This document shows positions 19,800-30,716 of a stretch of DNA of 64,000 nucleotides, piece by piece (within the stretch, counting starts at the first letter, position 1; every line of letters begins with the position of its first letter). Where the stretch lies: positions 558,001-622,000 of the forward strand of contig JACTVC010000005.1 in the NCBI GenBank assembly GCA_018417955.1, read 5' to 3'. Source of the DNA: Laccaria trichodermophora. Taxonomy: Eukaryota; Basidiomycota; Agaricomycetes; Agaricales; Hydnangiaceae. The translations under genes and the position numbers were made by a program. Under the pieces are notes generated by a model. It did not search any database. It was not told the origin of the DNA and saw only the letters and a list, made by a program, of their open reading frames with translations.

Positions 19800-21716
19800 A
19801 TGGCTGCTCAGCGTTTCCGCCGCGCGCCTCAAATTTCATCGCTCAAAACGCCTAGGCCCATCTTGTACCAAGAACCCTCTGGTAGGCATTTGTCTCGTAG
19901 ATATGAGTCCTCAATGCAGCGCGAGGGAGATATTCGCAAATCGAACACCGATATCCAGGACTTTCAGGATTCCACCTTTATTTCGCACTCGGGTCTCATT
20001 CCTGGCCAGCAACTGAAAGGAACTCCAGATGAAGGGCCCTCATCTGAGTCGCCAGTCCCGGCTTTCTTCCCCGATACTAGTGGCCACTCAACTGAAGGTT
20101 TTGGGCCTCTAATCAAACCAACTGAGAACGTCCTGTCTTCTAGCTTACTCTCTCATTTTCAAGCCACATCTCATTCTAGTGTGCCCTCTCCAACGTTCTC
20201 TCCTCTTCCGCCCTTGTTATCTGTGATTTCCAGCTCATCCATGTCTGCCATGGATTCAAGTGTATCTATCCCAAGTCCACTGACGGAGGACCTCCCTACT
20301 GCCAACGCGCTGGACACATCGACTCCACATAGGGCCCTTTTACAAAATAAACTGGCAACGCCAGTCATCATTCTGTTAGCTGTCGCCACAGGCTGTCTTT
20401 TTCTTGGTGCTTGCATCATCACCAAAAGCTGTACGGCTCGTAGTCGTCGGAGAAGGTTGAAGCCATTACTCCCCGTACTGGAAAAAGCATATCCTGACGA
20501 GGACGATTTCGAATGCAAGGGGTCGTCCATCTTTGGCGGGAAAGAGCAGTTTTCACCAGCGCCCGGAAGGACCAGTACGGAGTGGTCATGGATCCAGTAC
20601 CCGATCCCAAGCTCACAGCCCTCGGCACAGGCTACCATACACGATGCTCGGAACCAAGGGAGCTATGAACAAGCTTTTACTAATTTTGTGCCCCGTGATC
20701 CTGCCGCCCAATACCCCTTCAGCAGCACTGGTTGTACACATCAATTCACAACCGAGCCAGAGCCAATGGTACAAGAAAGTCAGCATGCAGTCACTCGTTC
20801 TACCGAGAGCGAACCGATGGTCACCGTCGCGAAGCATTCCGCTCAAACACCTGTGGGCACTGTTGGACTTCCCTTCGACGCTGCTGTGCAAGGACCTGTA
20901 TTAACCACGGACGGTCACGACGTTATCGAACGCAGGCGCCGAAGTAACAGTCAGAATTATGAACAAAAGCGTCGAAGCTCTGGTGTCGGCTCAATCATTG
21001 CTTATGATGGAGTTGACGTCTCCTCGCCTATTTTCGAGGCAACTTTTCAACCTATCGCAACTCCCGTGTTAAGTGCGATGCCCGCTGTAGCACAGGAAGG
21101 CCGTGCAAGAGTACAATCCTCCTACTTTGTAAACCGCCCGTTCACTCGTTTCTCCGTACTTCCCGAAACATACGCAATCGGCACAGCGACAAAGGTCAAT
21201 CTTACTCATGCCCACGCCCATGCAGTTGAAAATGAGGTGAACCTGACAGCCCAGATGTCGGATGACCAACGAGAACGCCAGACCGAAGCACTTACACATG
21301 CCTTGGGCTTACCTTCCCCAAGATATGAATATGTGGTCTGCTCCCCGCAACCTTCGTTATACCCCGATGATTCGACGCACACTAGAGACTCCTCGGGTCC
21401 AAGCTCAGGCAGCATCGTGACAATGGAGTCGGGTTCTAGTCTTTTGGGGTCGAGCAACCAATCATTTGACACTTTGGAAAAGCTCTCAGGTGTTCTGGAG
21501 AATGAAGACACGCGCAAGACCAAAACGTTGAAGAAAAAGACTGGTTGCCGTGATAGTGACAAGCCTCCACGGGTCCCTTCACCCCCGCCCCTTCCCTCCT
21601 TGACACAGATGGGCCTTGAACATGCGAACCCAGAAGCCTATTCAAACTATAGAAGCCCAACGTACAGCATATACGGGTTGTACGACGGCGAACGGAAGAG
21701 TGGAATAGGTTATTGA
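19800..21716 (+). CDS. Uncharacterised single-pass membrane protein, Ser/Pro-rich ectodomain
   Basis: One uninterrupted exon of 638 aa starting MAAQRFRRAPQ. There is no N-terminal signal peptide. Residues 1-180 are Ser/Thr/Pro-rich; a single hydrophobic helix at about 184-205 (TPVIILLAVATGCLFLGACI) is followed at once by a strongly basic stop-transfer stretch (SRRRRLKP), so the long C-terminal part should be cytosolic (type III-like). The C-terminal region has a WSWIQYP element, NSQNYEQKRRSS, and ends near PTYSIYGLYDGERKSGIGY, a patch that looks conserved. No enzymatic motif is seen and I do not recognise the family. Layout resembles fungal wall-sensor-like proteins, but there is no WSC or Cys-rich domain. 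Divergent from the RAD9-like gene. Confidence 0.7.
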   Translation: MAAQRFRRAPQISSLKTPRPILYQEPSGRHLSRRYESSMQREGDIRKSNTDIQDFQDSTFISHSGLIPGQQLKGTPDEGPSSESPVPAFFPDTSGHSTEGFGPLIKPTENVLSSSLLSHFQATSHSSVPSPTFSPLPPLLSVISSSSMSAMDSSVSIPSPLTEDLPTANALDTSTPHRALLQNKLATPVIILLAVATGCLFLGACIITKSCTARSRRRRLKPLLPVLEKAYPDEDDFECKGSSIFGGKEQFSPAPGRTSTEWSWIQYPIPSSQPSAQATIHDARNQGSYEQAFTNFVPRDPAAQYPFSSTGCTHQFTTEPEPMVQESQHAVTRSTESEPMVTVAKHSAQTPVGTVGLPFDAAVQGPVLTTDGHDVIERRRRSNSQNYEQKRRSSGVGSIIAYDGVDVSSPIFEATFQPIATPVLSAMPAVAQEGRARVQSSYFVNRPFTRFSVLPETYAIGTATKVNLTHAHAHAVENEVNLTAQMSDDQRERQTEALTHALGLPSPRYEYVVCSPQPSLYPDDSTHTRDSSGPSSGSIVTMESGSSLLGSSNQSFDTLEKLSGVLENEDTRKTKTLKKKTGCRDSDKPPRVPSPPPLPSLTQMGLEHANPEAYSNYRSPTYSIYGLYDGERKSGIGY

Positions 21717-21986
21717 TCGTCAACTATATTTTAGTTCTTGCACGTGTATTTTACCATGTATTTTTAACATTGATCGCGACATATGGCAGTGGGTGCGCAG
21801 CAACGGGAATCAACGACGAAAACGTCAACGCGACGACGACGGCATTATAAATTGATACAAACCTCGCCCAGCCTCGCCCTCGTTTGCAAACCCTCGGGAG
21901 GCCCTTTATTTTTCGTGTTCGTTGACGCTACTCACGAGTAACGCTCGAGTCCATTATTTTTCACCCACGCCCACTCCGCCAATCCC

Positions 21987-23428
21987 ATGTCCAACACCCA
22001 TCCCATCCAACTCAGCATTAATCTAAATGACCCCGACGACAATAAAGACCTTGAAGGTGGGCAAACAACCAATGCGAACACGTCGCCCTCTCTCGGGGGC
22101 ATACCTCTCAAATACATATCGTCAGTCGCTTCTCCAATGCTGGTTGGCGCGCTCACAACTTTGTTACAGCCTGGTGACATTGGCGTTGCAAAACTCTGCT
22201 TTGACAATCGTAATGCACTATTCTCGTGTGTCGACCCCCGCGAACCAAAGATATTCAGCCGCTACAGCAGTGCTTCTCAACGAAATCCTGAAAGGGTTAA
22301 TTTCACTTGTGATAGCTTTCCTTCGATTGGATTCCTCGCACGACGCGATGCCGGTGTCCTACTCTGCCCTTCAGCGAGCTCCCCCGAGCTCTCGGATATT
22401 TTTGGGTCGCGTTCGAAGGTTGTGGAGGGATATTTTGAGTCCTGATTGTTGGAAGTTGTCAATACCAGCCATTCTATATGGTAAGTGGACCCTAGGCTGC
22501 TACCCCATCCATACTTATCCTTGATTCAATAGTCATACAAAATAACCTTCAATATGTTGCGGCATCCAATCTGGATGCTGCGACCTTCCAAGTGACGTAC
22601 CAAATGAAAATCCTAACCACAGCCGCCTTCTCCGTCCTTCTCCTGCACAAGAAGCTGTCGCCGAACCAATGGCTGTCACTTTTATTTCTCGCAATTGGTG
22701 TCGGCGTTGTGCAGATTCAGTCAGGGAATGCGAAAGTGCTGGCTGCTACTGGTGTGCATTCGATGAACCCTCTCAAAGGCCTTATGGCAGTTACCGCTGC
22801 TTGTTTCACATCTGGCCTTGCTGGCGTTTACTTTGAGATGGTGCTCAAAAACTCCCAAGCGGATCTTTGGGTCCGTAACGTCCAATTGTCATTATTCTCG
22901 CTCCTTCCCGCCCTCGCCCCCGTAATCTTCGTTCAGCGAACTGAGGCATCATTGGCTGGAGAAAGCCTTTTGACTGTCCTATTTCGCAATTTTGGAGCGT
23001 GGGCTTGGTTAACCGTTGCCATCCAAGTATTTGGTGGCTTGGTGACCGCGTTGGTTATCAAGTATTCAGACAACATCTTGAAAGGGTTTGCTACCAGCCT
23101 CAGCATTGTGATTTCATTTCTCGCGTCGGTCGCTCTTTTCAATTTCCAGATAACATTCACATTCGTCCTCGGTTCTGCCATCGTCTTGATCGCGACATGG
23201 TTATATAACCAACAACCAACACGCGTTAGCATGGTAATGCTGGGGGAGCCGCTCCATTGGAATTGGGGTAGAAGCGAAAAGCTGAAAGCTGAGCCCTCTT
23301 TGCGTTCTCCGTCACAGCCATCTCAGTTTGTGGGCTTGACGGCTGTTTCATCGACTACCTCGTTGTCCTCTCTCTCCTCCACTCCAACATCTATCTCCGA
23401 TTCTGAAGCAATGACTTTTATTAGATGA
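21987..23428 (+). CDS. Golgi nucleotide-sugar transporter (SLC35A / UDP-galactose or UDP-GlcNAc type)
   Basis: Three exons (21987-22120, 22170-22480, 22533-23428) give 446 aa. The protein is multi-helical and has the family's hallmark segments: TLALQNSALTIVMHYSR, LQYVAASNLDAATFQVTYQM followed by KILTTAAFSVLLL, SGLAGVYFEMVLK, WVRNVQLSLFSLLPAL, and GGLVTALVIKYSDNILKGF before FATSLSIVISF. These are typical of SLC35A2/A3-like transporters that exchange UDP-sugar for UMP across the Golgi membrane. The first about 35 residues and the Ser-rich last 55 are cytosolic tails. The exact substrate (UDP-Gal, UDP-GlcNAc or another) cannot be read from sequence. All introns are about 50 nt GT-AG. Confidence 0.88.
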
Positions 23429-23642
23429 CTATAATAGGCCCTTATAGCAACCTTTCTACAATATTCGCTCAATTATCATCTTGATTACCATAATACTTAT
23501 ATTGCGTACAGTGCAGGATGGCTGCTCTACCTTCAGCGTTGCATAAAAATTCGTCTTCATTTGAGCACAAAAACACAAAGGAATGTAAGTACGGTTTCCA
23601 AGTCCAGATCCACCTATAAAAAGAAGTAAAAGATGGTATTTT

Positions 23643-26600
23643 CTACTTGCCGTATCGGGCTTCAAGGCCTTGTTTTATGGCTGAAAATTCCGTTAGCCAA
23701 GCCATATGAAACGAGGAAGCGACCAAGTACCATCGCAGGTCTCCTTCGCGTCCCCGAACAACATCTTCGTTCGAGCCATATAGAACATTGGATTTGGCAC
23801 GTCGGCTGCAAGGGGTGTTAGCCAAATGAATATCTCAAAGCAAAATCTACCCACCATAACCACTGGCTAATCCCCTCTTCATGACGATGACTTGTTTGCT
23901 CTTCCAAGCTTGCAAGACGGGCATTCCCTAAATCAAATCGGATGAAAAGCAATGAACGACTGTGTGTGACTACATACCGCAATAGCGGAGCCTGGCTCGA
24001 GAGCAATGGGATTCACTGTGTCGTTGGCACCGATGACGAGAGTGAGGTCGGTATCCTTGAAATCTTCGTTGATTTCATCCATTTCAAATACAACTGGAAG
24101 AGGGGCTTGTTAGCGAACAAAAGTGGATATCGATGTGTCGGGGGCTGACTATCATACGGTACAGAAGCTTCTGCAAGCAGTACATTACATTGTCCGGGCA
24201 TACGACCAGCTACAGGGTGAATCGCAAACTGCAGTCTTATCAGTGAATTGCCTCTTGTGAGTAGGGTCTGCACTCACCCGAACATTCACCCCTTTAGCAC
24301 GAAGCAGAGCCGTTATTTCTGATATTGCATATTGCGCCTTGGCGACAGCCATTCCATAGCCCACCACCTAAGAAGCATGCTTCGAGCGTGCCAAGGCCGA
24401 CAGTGGCGAAGTTGCTTACCAGTATAACACTGTCTGCATTCGCCAAAGCCTCAACTGTATCATCCACGGTCGTTCGAGTGATGGTGCCCTCAATCTTCTG
24501 GGTTTCGGTGGGGGTCGTGGGGGTAATACCGCCAAATAGCACATTTGTTAGAGATCGGTTCATCGCAATACACTACTTGAAAGTTAGAACCCAAGAGAGG
24601 ATTGGCATGAATTCATACCATGATGTACGAGAGAATAGAGCCGCTGACGCCAATCAACGACCCTACCGAAACAAGCAAAGGGTTATCCAGCATAAACCCT
24701 GTAAAATATTAGCAAATTGGCGGCGTAGCTTGTCGTCAGTGGTTCTCAGTACCTTCTGCGACAAGAGCAAACCCCCTTTTGCGATGAGGGTCGGTGAAGA
24801 TTGTCACATTGGGATTGAACAAAAGCTCACGAATAGGCGTTGAGTACTGTGATGACCACAGCTGTGCATCCTTCGTGAGACAGGCGAAAAAAATGGAAGA
24901 TAAAACACCACTGACGCATGTCGGCACCACCTATAGCAGCGGTGGTAGTAAACCCCTTCAAGAAACTTAGAATTGTGCTGGCACCAAGGAAAGAAGCTGC
25001 GATCAAAGGGGTTGTTGGAGCCATGGACATGAACCCTGCCATGGTCAGAGCATTTGCACCCAGAAGAGACGCATTGATCAGGTGCTTCCCTGGAAGGACA
25101 AGGGGCTTGGTTGTCATTCGTGCAGCCAGCTTCAAAAAGGCAACAATAGAGCCAGTGAACGTAATCCCACCTGTTCAAAAAGCTAAGTTTGAGTGAAGAA
25201 AGTTGGGAAAAGGAAAGAAATGCGTAAAGACCGATGACAACACCCAAATAAGCCGTTACGAGGTGTAAATTGGAGAGGTGAGCCGGATCTTGGAGCACGC
25301 TTCCAATGCTGGTCAACACTGCTGATAAACCCACAATTGAATGAAGCAGCGCGACGGTCTGGGGTAACTCAGTAGCAGTGACGCGTCTACCAATAATAGA
25401 ACCGATGAGTCCTCCAATCGCTGCCACCCCAGCAAACTGGGCTACAACTTCCGGAGAAAACCCTACTGCCCCCAACGAAGCTAGGACTCCAGAGCCCACT
25501 CCAAGAATGCCAAGTGCATTGCCTTGCCTGGCTGTTGTTTGCGAACCCAAACCAGAAAGTGAAGCAATGCACAAAACACTGCTTGTTAAATATCCAGCTT
25601 GAACAAGGCCTGCCATTCCAGTGCTCGCAGCTGCCAGAAATCCTCCAGTGAATACGACTGCCGGAGCAGCATACAACCAGGAGTATTCTGGCGGGTCTGT
25701 CGGACCTATAGAGTGCCATTTTCATTAGTAAAACATCGCAGCTCGTAAAGAACAGACATACGTTTAAACATATCCAACATCCTTTTTGTTATGATGAACC
25801 CCCCTGCAACGTTGACGCTTGCTAAAAGAACTGCCGCGGCACCTAATGCCTGAGGAATTGTGCCTGGGAGGTATCCTCCGCCCATAACAAACATTCCAGC
25901 AACACCGACCTTAAAATGACAAGGTAAGGTCCAGCAACTTCCTAGTCACAACAGCGGCATACCAGACCGGAAATTGCATTCGTAACCGACATAAGGGGCG
26001 AGTGGAGAGCAGGAGCGACACCCCAAACCACTCTACCAAATAAGATGAGAACTAGAAACGCGGAAAGAAAACCGGAGAAAAATCACCTATATCCAACCAA
26101 ACCTGCCAGGCCAAACGTAAAGAAGCTGTCCATAAATGCTGTACCCGTCGCTTTACCTAGGGCGAGCACTCCGCCCATGCCCGCCGTAACCACACCCACC
26201 TCCCGAGATGCTTTCTGCCATGGTGTGATAGCAGTTGTTTTCGCTGCATCTTCTACGACAGTGGGCGGGGGAGCAACTGGAGGAGGCATTGCACGGGGAA
26301 CTGGTGGCAGTATGCTGCCGTTGTGGACAACGAGTGAACCTCGAACAACTTCGTCATCGAGATCGACAGCAAATTTGCCTTCACCACCGAGAGAGAGCAG
26401 AAACTTAGTGATGTTGTTAGAGTATAAAGTAGACGACTGTGTTGGCAATCTCGACGGAAGATCGGTGTAACCTTGGATTTCATCAGCTCAACAGCGAAAA
26501 CATCGTCGACGGCCAAATTCTGACCAATAATAGTTACACCCGATTGAACGTTGAGCTCTCCTGGTCGTGTGGCCTCACAATTTCCGCCAGCCTCTGCGGC

Positions 26601-27960
26601 GAGGTCTACGATTACCGACCCTTGCTTCATTGCGGCCACCATTTCAGCAGTGATCAGTTTAGGCGCAGGTTGTCCCGGAATTAAGGCCTGTGCGGGGCCT
26701 CAAAAGACGAAAATCGATTCGGAAAATTTCTCTATGCTTACCGTAGTAATAACTATATCCACATCCTTGCACTGCTCCATAAAGAGTTCCATCTCTGCTG
26801 CAATAAACTCCTTGGACATAACTTTCGCGTAGCCACCAGCACCTCCGCCATCTTCTTGAATGATAACCTCAAGAAATTCAGCGCCGAGTGACTGAACCTG
26901 TTCTCGAGCTGCTGCTCTAGTGTCAAACCCACGAACAATCGCTCCCAATCGCCTCGCCTTGCGATAGAGTTTTCAATGATAGTAATTTCTCGCCAACGGG
27001 GTCACACTCACCGTCGCAATGGCGCTCAGCCCTGCTACACCAGCACCAATGACCAAAACTTTGCAAGGTGGAATCTACGTCGACTATCAGTTGACGTCCG
27101 CGTTGTTTCCAATGATGCAGCTCACTTTCCTTTCAGATGAAATTGGCATGAGATGTAAAACAAGGAAGAGAAAATAAGATATACCCAGCTGCCGTTACTT
27201 GGCCGGTCAAAAACCTGCCAAAATGATTAGATGCTTCTAGAACCGCCTTATATCCAGCAATGTTGGCCATAGAGCTCAATGCGTCAAAGACCTGAGCACG
27301 GGAAATTCTGGGTATCATATCCATCTAGTTGCACACAAGATTAGGCTTTTAACATGCCCAAGTACCGTCACATACCGCAAAAGCATCAACTTTGCCTGTA
27401 GCAAGGGTATCCACAATTGACTTGTTTTGGGCTGGGTAGAGGAAGGAAATTATCGTGCTGCCTTCTTTCAAAGCTTCGACCTCCTGTCCGAGAAGTGGAG
27501 GCCGAACTTTGAGCATGATGTCGGATGACCTAAACACCTCGTCTTTCGAGACCAGAGTCGCGCCAGCAGCTGCATATTGTTCGTCCAGAAACTGAGCTTC
27601 CACCCCAGCGTTGCGCTCCACTAAAACCTTCATGAATCCTTTCTTGCGAAGAAGAGCCGCATTCTGAGGTGTAAGGGAGACTCGCCGTTCATTGGGAAAT
27701 ATCTCCCGCGGAACGCCGACCGTTAATGATGAGTAGGGGGTGCTTGGTTTCGCTTCGATTTTCGCGGTATGTTCGTTCAGAGACTGGTTGGTAACATGGA
27801 AGGACCGGCAAGCTGTATCGGGTAAGAGGTCAAACCACAAGGTATTTGAGTATGTGCGATGCTCCTGACCTAATAGCTTTCCAGATCTAAAGGTAGTCAA
27901 GGATGCTAGTCGATGGCACTTGGCTACCACGTCAACCGTCTGTGGTCGACATACCACCAT
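23643..27960 (-). CDS. NNT: Mitochondrial NAD(P) transhydrogenase, fused single-chain form
   Basis: Many exons on the minus strand. The enzyme couples inward proton flow at the inner mitochondrial membrane to reduction of NADP by NADH. The ATG at 27960 opens a basic, Arg/Ser-containing leader ([12 protein letters not shown]) that fits an import sequence. Domain I (NAD-binding, PntA-like) shows [36 protein letters not shown] and [14 protein letters not shown]; domain II is a long run of membrane helices ([28 protein letters not shown]); domain III (PntB-like, NADP-binding) has [61 protein letters not shown] and [11 protein letters not shown]. The order dI-dII-dIII in one chain is the animal/fungal arrangement. 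The open frame extends upstream of the chosen ATG but with no earlier in-frame ATG. Confidence 0.93.
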
Positions 27961-29252
27961 TTTGCGTGGTAGGCGGCAGTGACTTGCAGATACCACCCTA
28001 TAGACAACTGATCCTGACCTGAGCGGGGCAAGAGGTAAGAACTGGTCAGAGTTGAACGTTGACTCAGGACCGCAACTGGCACTATTTAAACAATTACAAC
28101 ATCTTCCATTGTCCCACAAGTGTATGTGAATACTACATATTCATAGCAGGTCGATGCAAGGTCGATGTGGCCCCGTTCTGTTCCTAACGCGGAAGACATG
28201 AATGTCCAAAGAACAACTTCGACCTGATGGCGGAGTCAAGTCGTTCGAATTCACAAATGATTCCCGCTGTTCATGAGCCCATCTGGCACCTTATATGTTA
28301 CAGCAGGCCGAAAAGCAACGACACCTTTACCAATAGAGTAATTCTCCGTATCTTTGATCACGCATTGATTATTCCTATACGCTGCGAGTTGTTCCCCAAT
28401 CAGGAGATCGGGGTCTCTGGAGGTGGTTCCAAGCCAAGTGACGTTGCGTGAGCTCTTATTCAAGTTATTGAACTTCGTTCTGCTACGCACTAACGTAGCG
28501 CGTGGCGTGCATGCCGACGTGAGGTAATGATTTGGCTAACATGATTCACAAGATACTTAATGAGCAAAGGCTCGTGTAAGAAGAAGAGGGAGCACCATTG
28601 TAGTGGCCATCTCTCATGAGAGCTAGTTTAAAATTGCCCCGATATACTAGCGCGATTCCTCGATCAGCAGATCGGCCCCTTTTATGTGCAGCGCCTGCCT
28701 GCCGACCGAATTACTTGCAGGTAACTTTCTGAATTTCCAAGGGCTGTCAACCGGCGACGCGCACAACCGGAATTGACTTCATTAAGAGAGAGACGCCAAA
28801 CCCTTGTTAATTTAAACCTGGGCGAAGGGCGGACGCGGGGTATACGGAATATGTTTGATAGGGAGGAGTGTGCGATGTTAAGTGTGAGAACCGTGATAAG
28901 AGGAGAAAAAAATGAGTGTGTGGCGGTGGAGATGATGTGAATTTTGGTACAATCGTCGTTCGATCGTGAGTGATGGGTGGTATATAAGATGTCGTTCCGG
29001 AAAGAGGAGAAAACTAGGGCGTGGAGTAACGTGCAGACCGAAGCGAATGTAGGGCGTGAGTACAGACAACGAAAACCTGATCAAATTCAAGATGAGCTGC
29101 TTGGGGAGGAACAAAAAACAAAAAAACCCACCAGAGCAAAGACATAATCACGAATCACGGCGAGGACTTCACCACCACCATCCGCGCCGGTTTCGGGAAG
29201 CTTTCCCAGAATGCTGCAATTCTGCCCGTGCTTAACAATGGCTTTTTTTGCT
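27961..29252. other. 1.3-kb gene-poor stretch: NNT promoter and 3' flank of the next gene
   Basis: The NNT promoter should lie at its left end; a TATTTAAAC element near 28083 reads as a TATA-like box toward NNT. The right end should hold the 3' UTR of the hypothetical gene. In between are a small inverted repeat (GCTACG at 28482, CGTAGC at 28494), a plus-strand TATATAAG at 28980 and a 52-codon open frame at 28989-29147. No recognisable protein or RNA gene is supported. Confidence 0.5.
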
Positions 29253-30221
29253 TCACAGGCATGGGAAAGTACCCGACACTTTGATTTGGGTCAGGAGGTG
29301 GAAGTGCCGAGCTCGCGCAGACGCGTCGAGCTCCAACCCTAAAAATGCAAGTTGATCGGTGGGATCATCGAACATCAAGCTCTTGCCCTCATCCTGCAGG
29401 ATGTTCGTCAGCCCGACAGGCACGGGGCTAATGGGGAAAAGACGCACAACTGCTGGTTGATGATGTTGATGGTGGTGATTGTTCCTTTTGTCCACGGGAG
29501 GGACTCTGAAAGACAGGGCCGCTTCGTCATCCTCAAGGCACGTCTTACACTCGTCCGAGTCAGATTCATCAGACTCGTCAGACGAGTTGAAGGTTATGTC
29601 GACTGGTGTTCGAGTCCGCGATTCGCGCACGTCTTTCGTCTTAAATTTAATGGAGGAGTCGAGGCTCCATGACGGAGTTGGAGTGGAAGTACGGTCAGGG
29701 TGCGTGGAGACCCGAACCGCATCTTCCCAGCAAGCCTCAGTAAAGGCTTCTATAGGACTATGAAGAAGCATGTCATCGAGGCCGTCTAGACATGTGTAAT
29801 CAAAACCGATGTCCAGAGTTGTGGGATCAAAACACGTCGAGAGTAGCGAGGCCGCGTCTTCCCCGTTTACCACGGGCCAGGAGATGTCGGTGGGCACGGA
29901 TTGGATGTAAGGGGAATACAGTTGCGCGTTGATAAGTGCAGACCATGATAGAATCTCAGCGGAGCAAGGATCACTGTCTAGGGTTGATGAGCTGGGTTTA
30001 TGTCGTAGCTGGGGCAAAGTTAGCGCCGTCGACCATGAGGTGAACAGATAGATGCTTACCGTCATTGGTGCTGGTTGTTGTCTCCGGTGACCACCATTAC
30101 TCCTGCTGCTGCTGCTCATCGTAGCATGGCTGAAGCCCATCGATAGGCGCGCACCCGAAAAGCGCACAATGTCCTCTGGGAGCCAATATTCGGGCGTTTG
30201 AAGGTGGGTAGAAGTGACCAT
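29253..30221 (-). CDS. Hypothetical acidic Ser-rich protein, basidiomycete-specific in style
   Basis: I do not recognise this protein. The ATG at 30221 sits in a strong context (GCACCATGG). With a 51-nt GT-AG intron (30009-30059) removed it has 305 aa. The intron is a multiple of three and open in all its codons, so retention would only insert 17 residues. Features seen: a Ser/Arg/Gly patch near residue 35, several Asp/Ser runs including NSSDESDESDSDECKTC, a His-rich run (NHHHQHHQ), and a C-terminal PTDQLAFLGLELDAS segment with helical character. No signal peptide, membrane helix or enzyme motif. A TATA-like TTTATATTTC on the minus strand near 30540 suggests a 5' leader of about 280 nt, with several short upstream ATGs. 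Confidence 0.5.
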   Translation of the reverse strand: MVTSTHLQTPEYWLPEDIVRFSGARLSMGFSHATMSSSSRSNGGHRRQQPAPMTVSIYLFTSWSTALTLPQLRHKPSSSTLDSDPCSAEILSWSALINAQLYSPYIQSVPTDISWPVVNGEDAASLLSTCFDPTTLDIGFDYTCLDGLDDMLLHSPIEAFTEACWEDAVRVSTHPDRTSTPTPSWSLDSSIKFKTKDVRESRTRTPVDITFNSSDESDESDSDECKTCLEDDEAALSFRVPPVDKRNNHHHQHHQPAVVRLFPISPVPVGLTNILQDEGKSLMFDDPTDQLAFLGLELDASARARHFHLLTQIKVSGTFPCL

Positions 30222-30716
30222 GGTGCCCTTCCGACACCGCTGCAAGGAGAGTGGCGCTGGGGGGGAAGGCAAGGCAGAATTGTTTGAGCGGCTGACCCTT
30301 TTTGTATGTCATAGTGCCAAACGGCAATTGTCCCGAAAAACTTGACATCGTGGAGGGAGTGTAATCCTGTTTTGTACATACGCCGTCATCATGTTCTTGG
30401 CACGTGCTGCCTCGCAACTCTGCATGCCAGACCTGGATACAAACACTCCTTGTCTCAATGGACAAGTAGCAATCGCCTACCTTCACGGCGCAATAATCCT
30501 TCGCTAGATATCTAGCTATGTGTGGGGGTACTGGAGAAATATAAAATTTGGAATTGTTGTAAGTTTTGCCCTAGGCGTCGGCCTCGGCGTAGTGGTTACC
30601 AGCTGCAGACGGCAGAACCAAATGTATCCAGAATCGGAAGTGCACGCTCGATGCCATATTTTTGTGAGAAGAATTATGTATTAGCATAACTGCGTGCACA
30701 TTCACAAGGGGTTTTC
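30222..30716. promoter_or_regulatory. 5' leader and promoter of the hypothetical gene, and 3' flank of PUS4
   Basis: A 495-bp gap between two minus-strand genes. The part to about 30540 is probably leader sequence of the hypothetical gene; an open frame in another register runs through it but lacks a good start. A TATA-like element lies near 30536-30546 on the minus strand. The rest is PUS4 3' flank. Confidence 0.4.

Noticed and set aside
28227..28451. 74-codon plus-strand open frame upstream of NNT
   Set aside because: No domain, no conserved-looking pattern, and it lies in the probable NNT promoter.
30097..30486. Alternative minus-strand frame overlapping the start of the hypothetical acidic protein
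   Set aside because: It opens with GTG rather than ATG, ends in a Gln run made by the Ser-run codons of the other frame, and lacks good splice sites to join.
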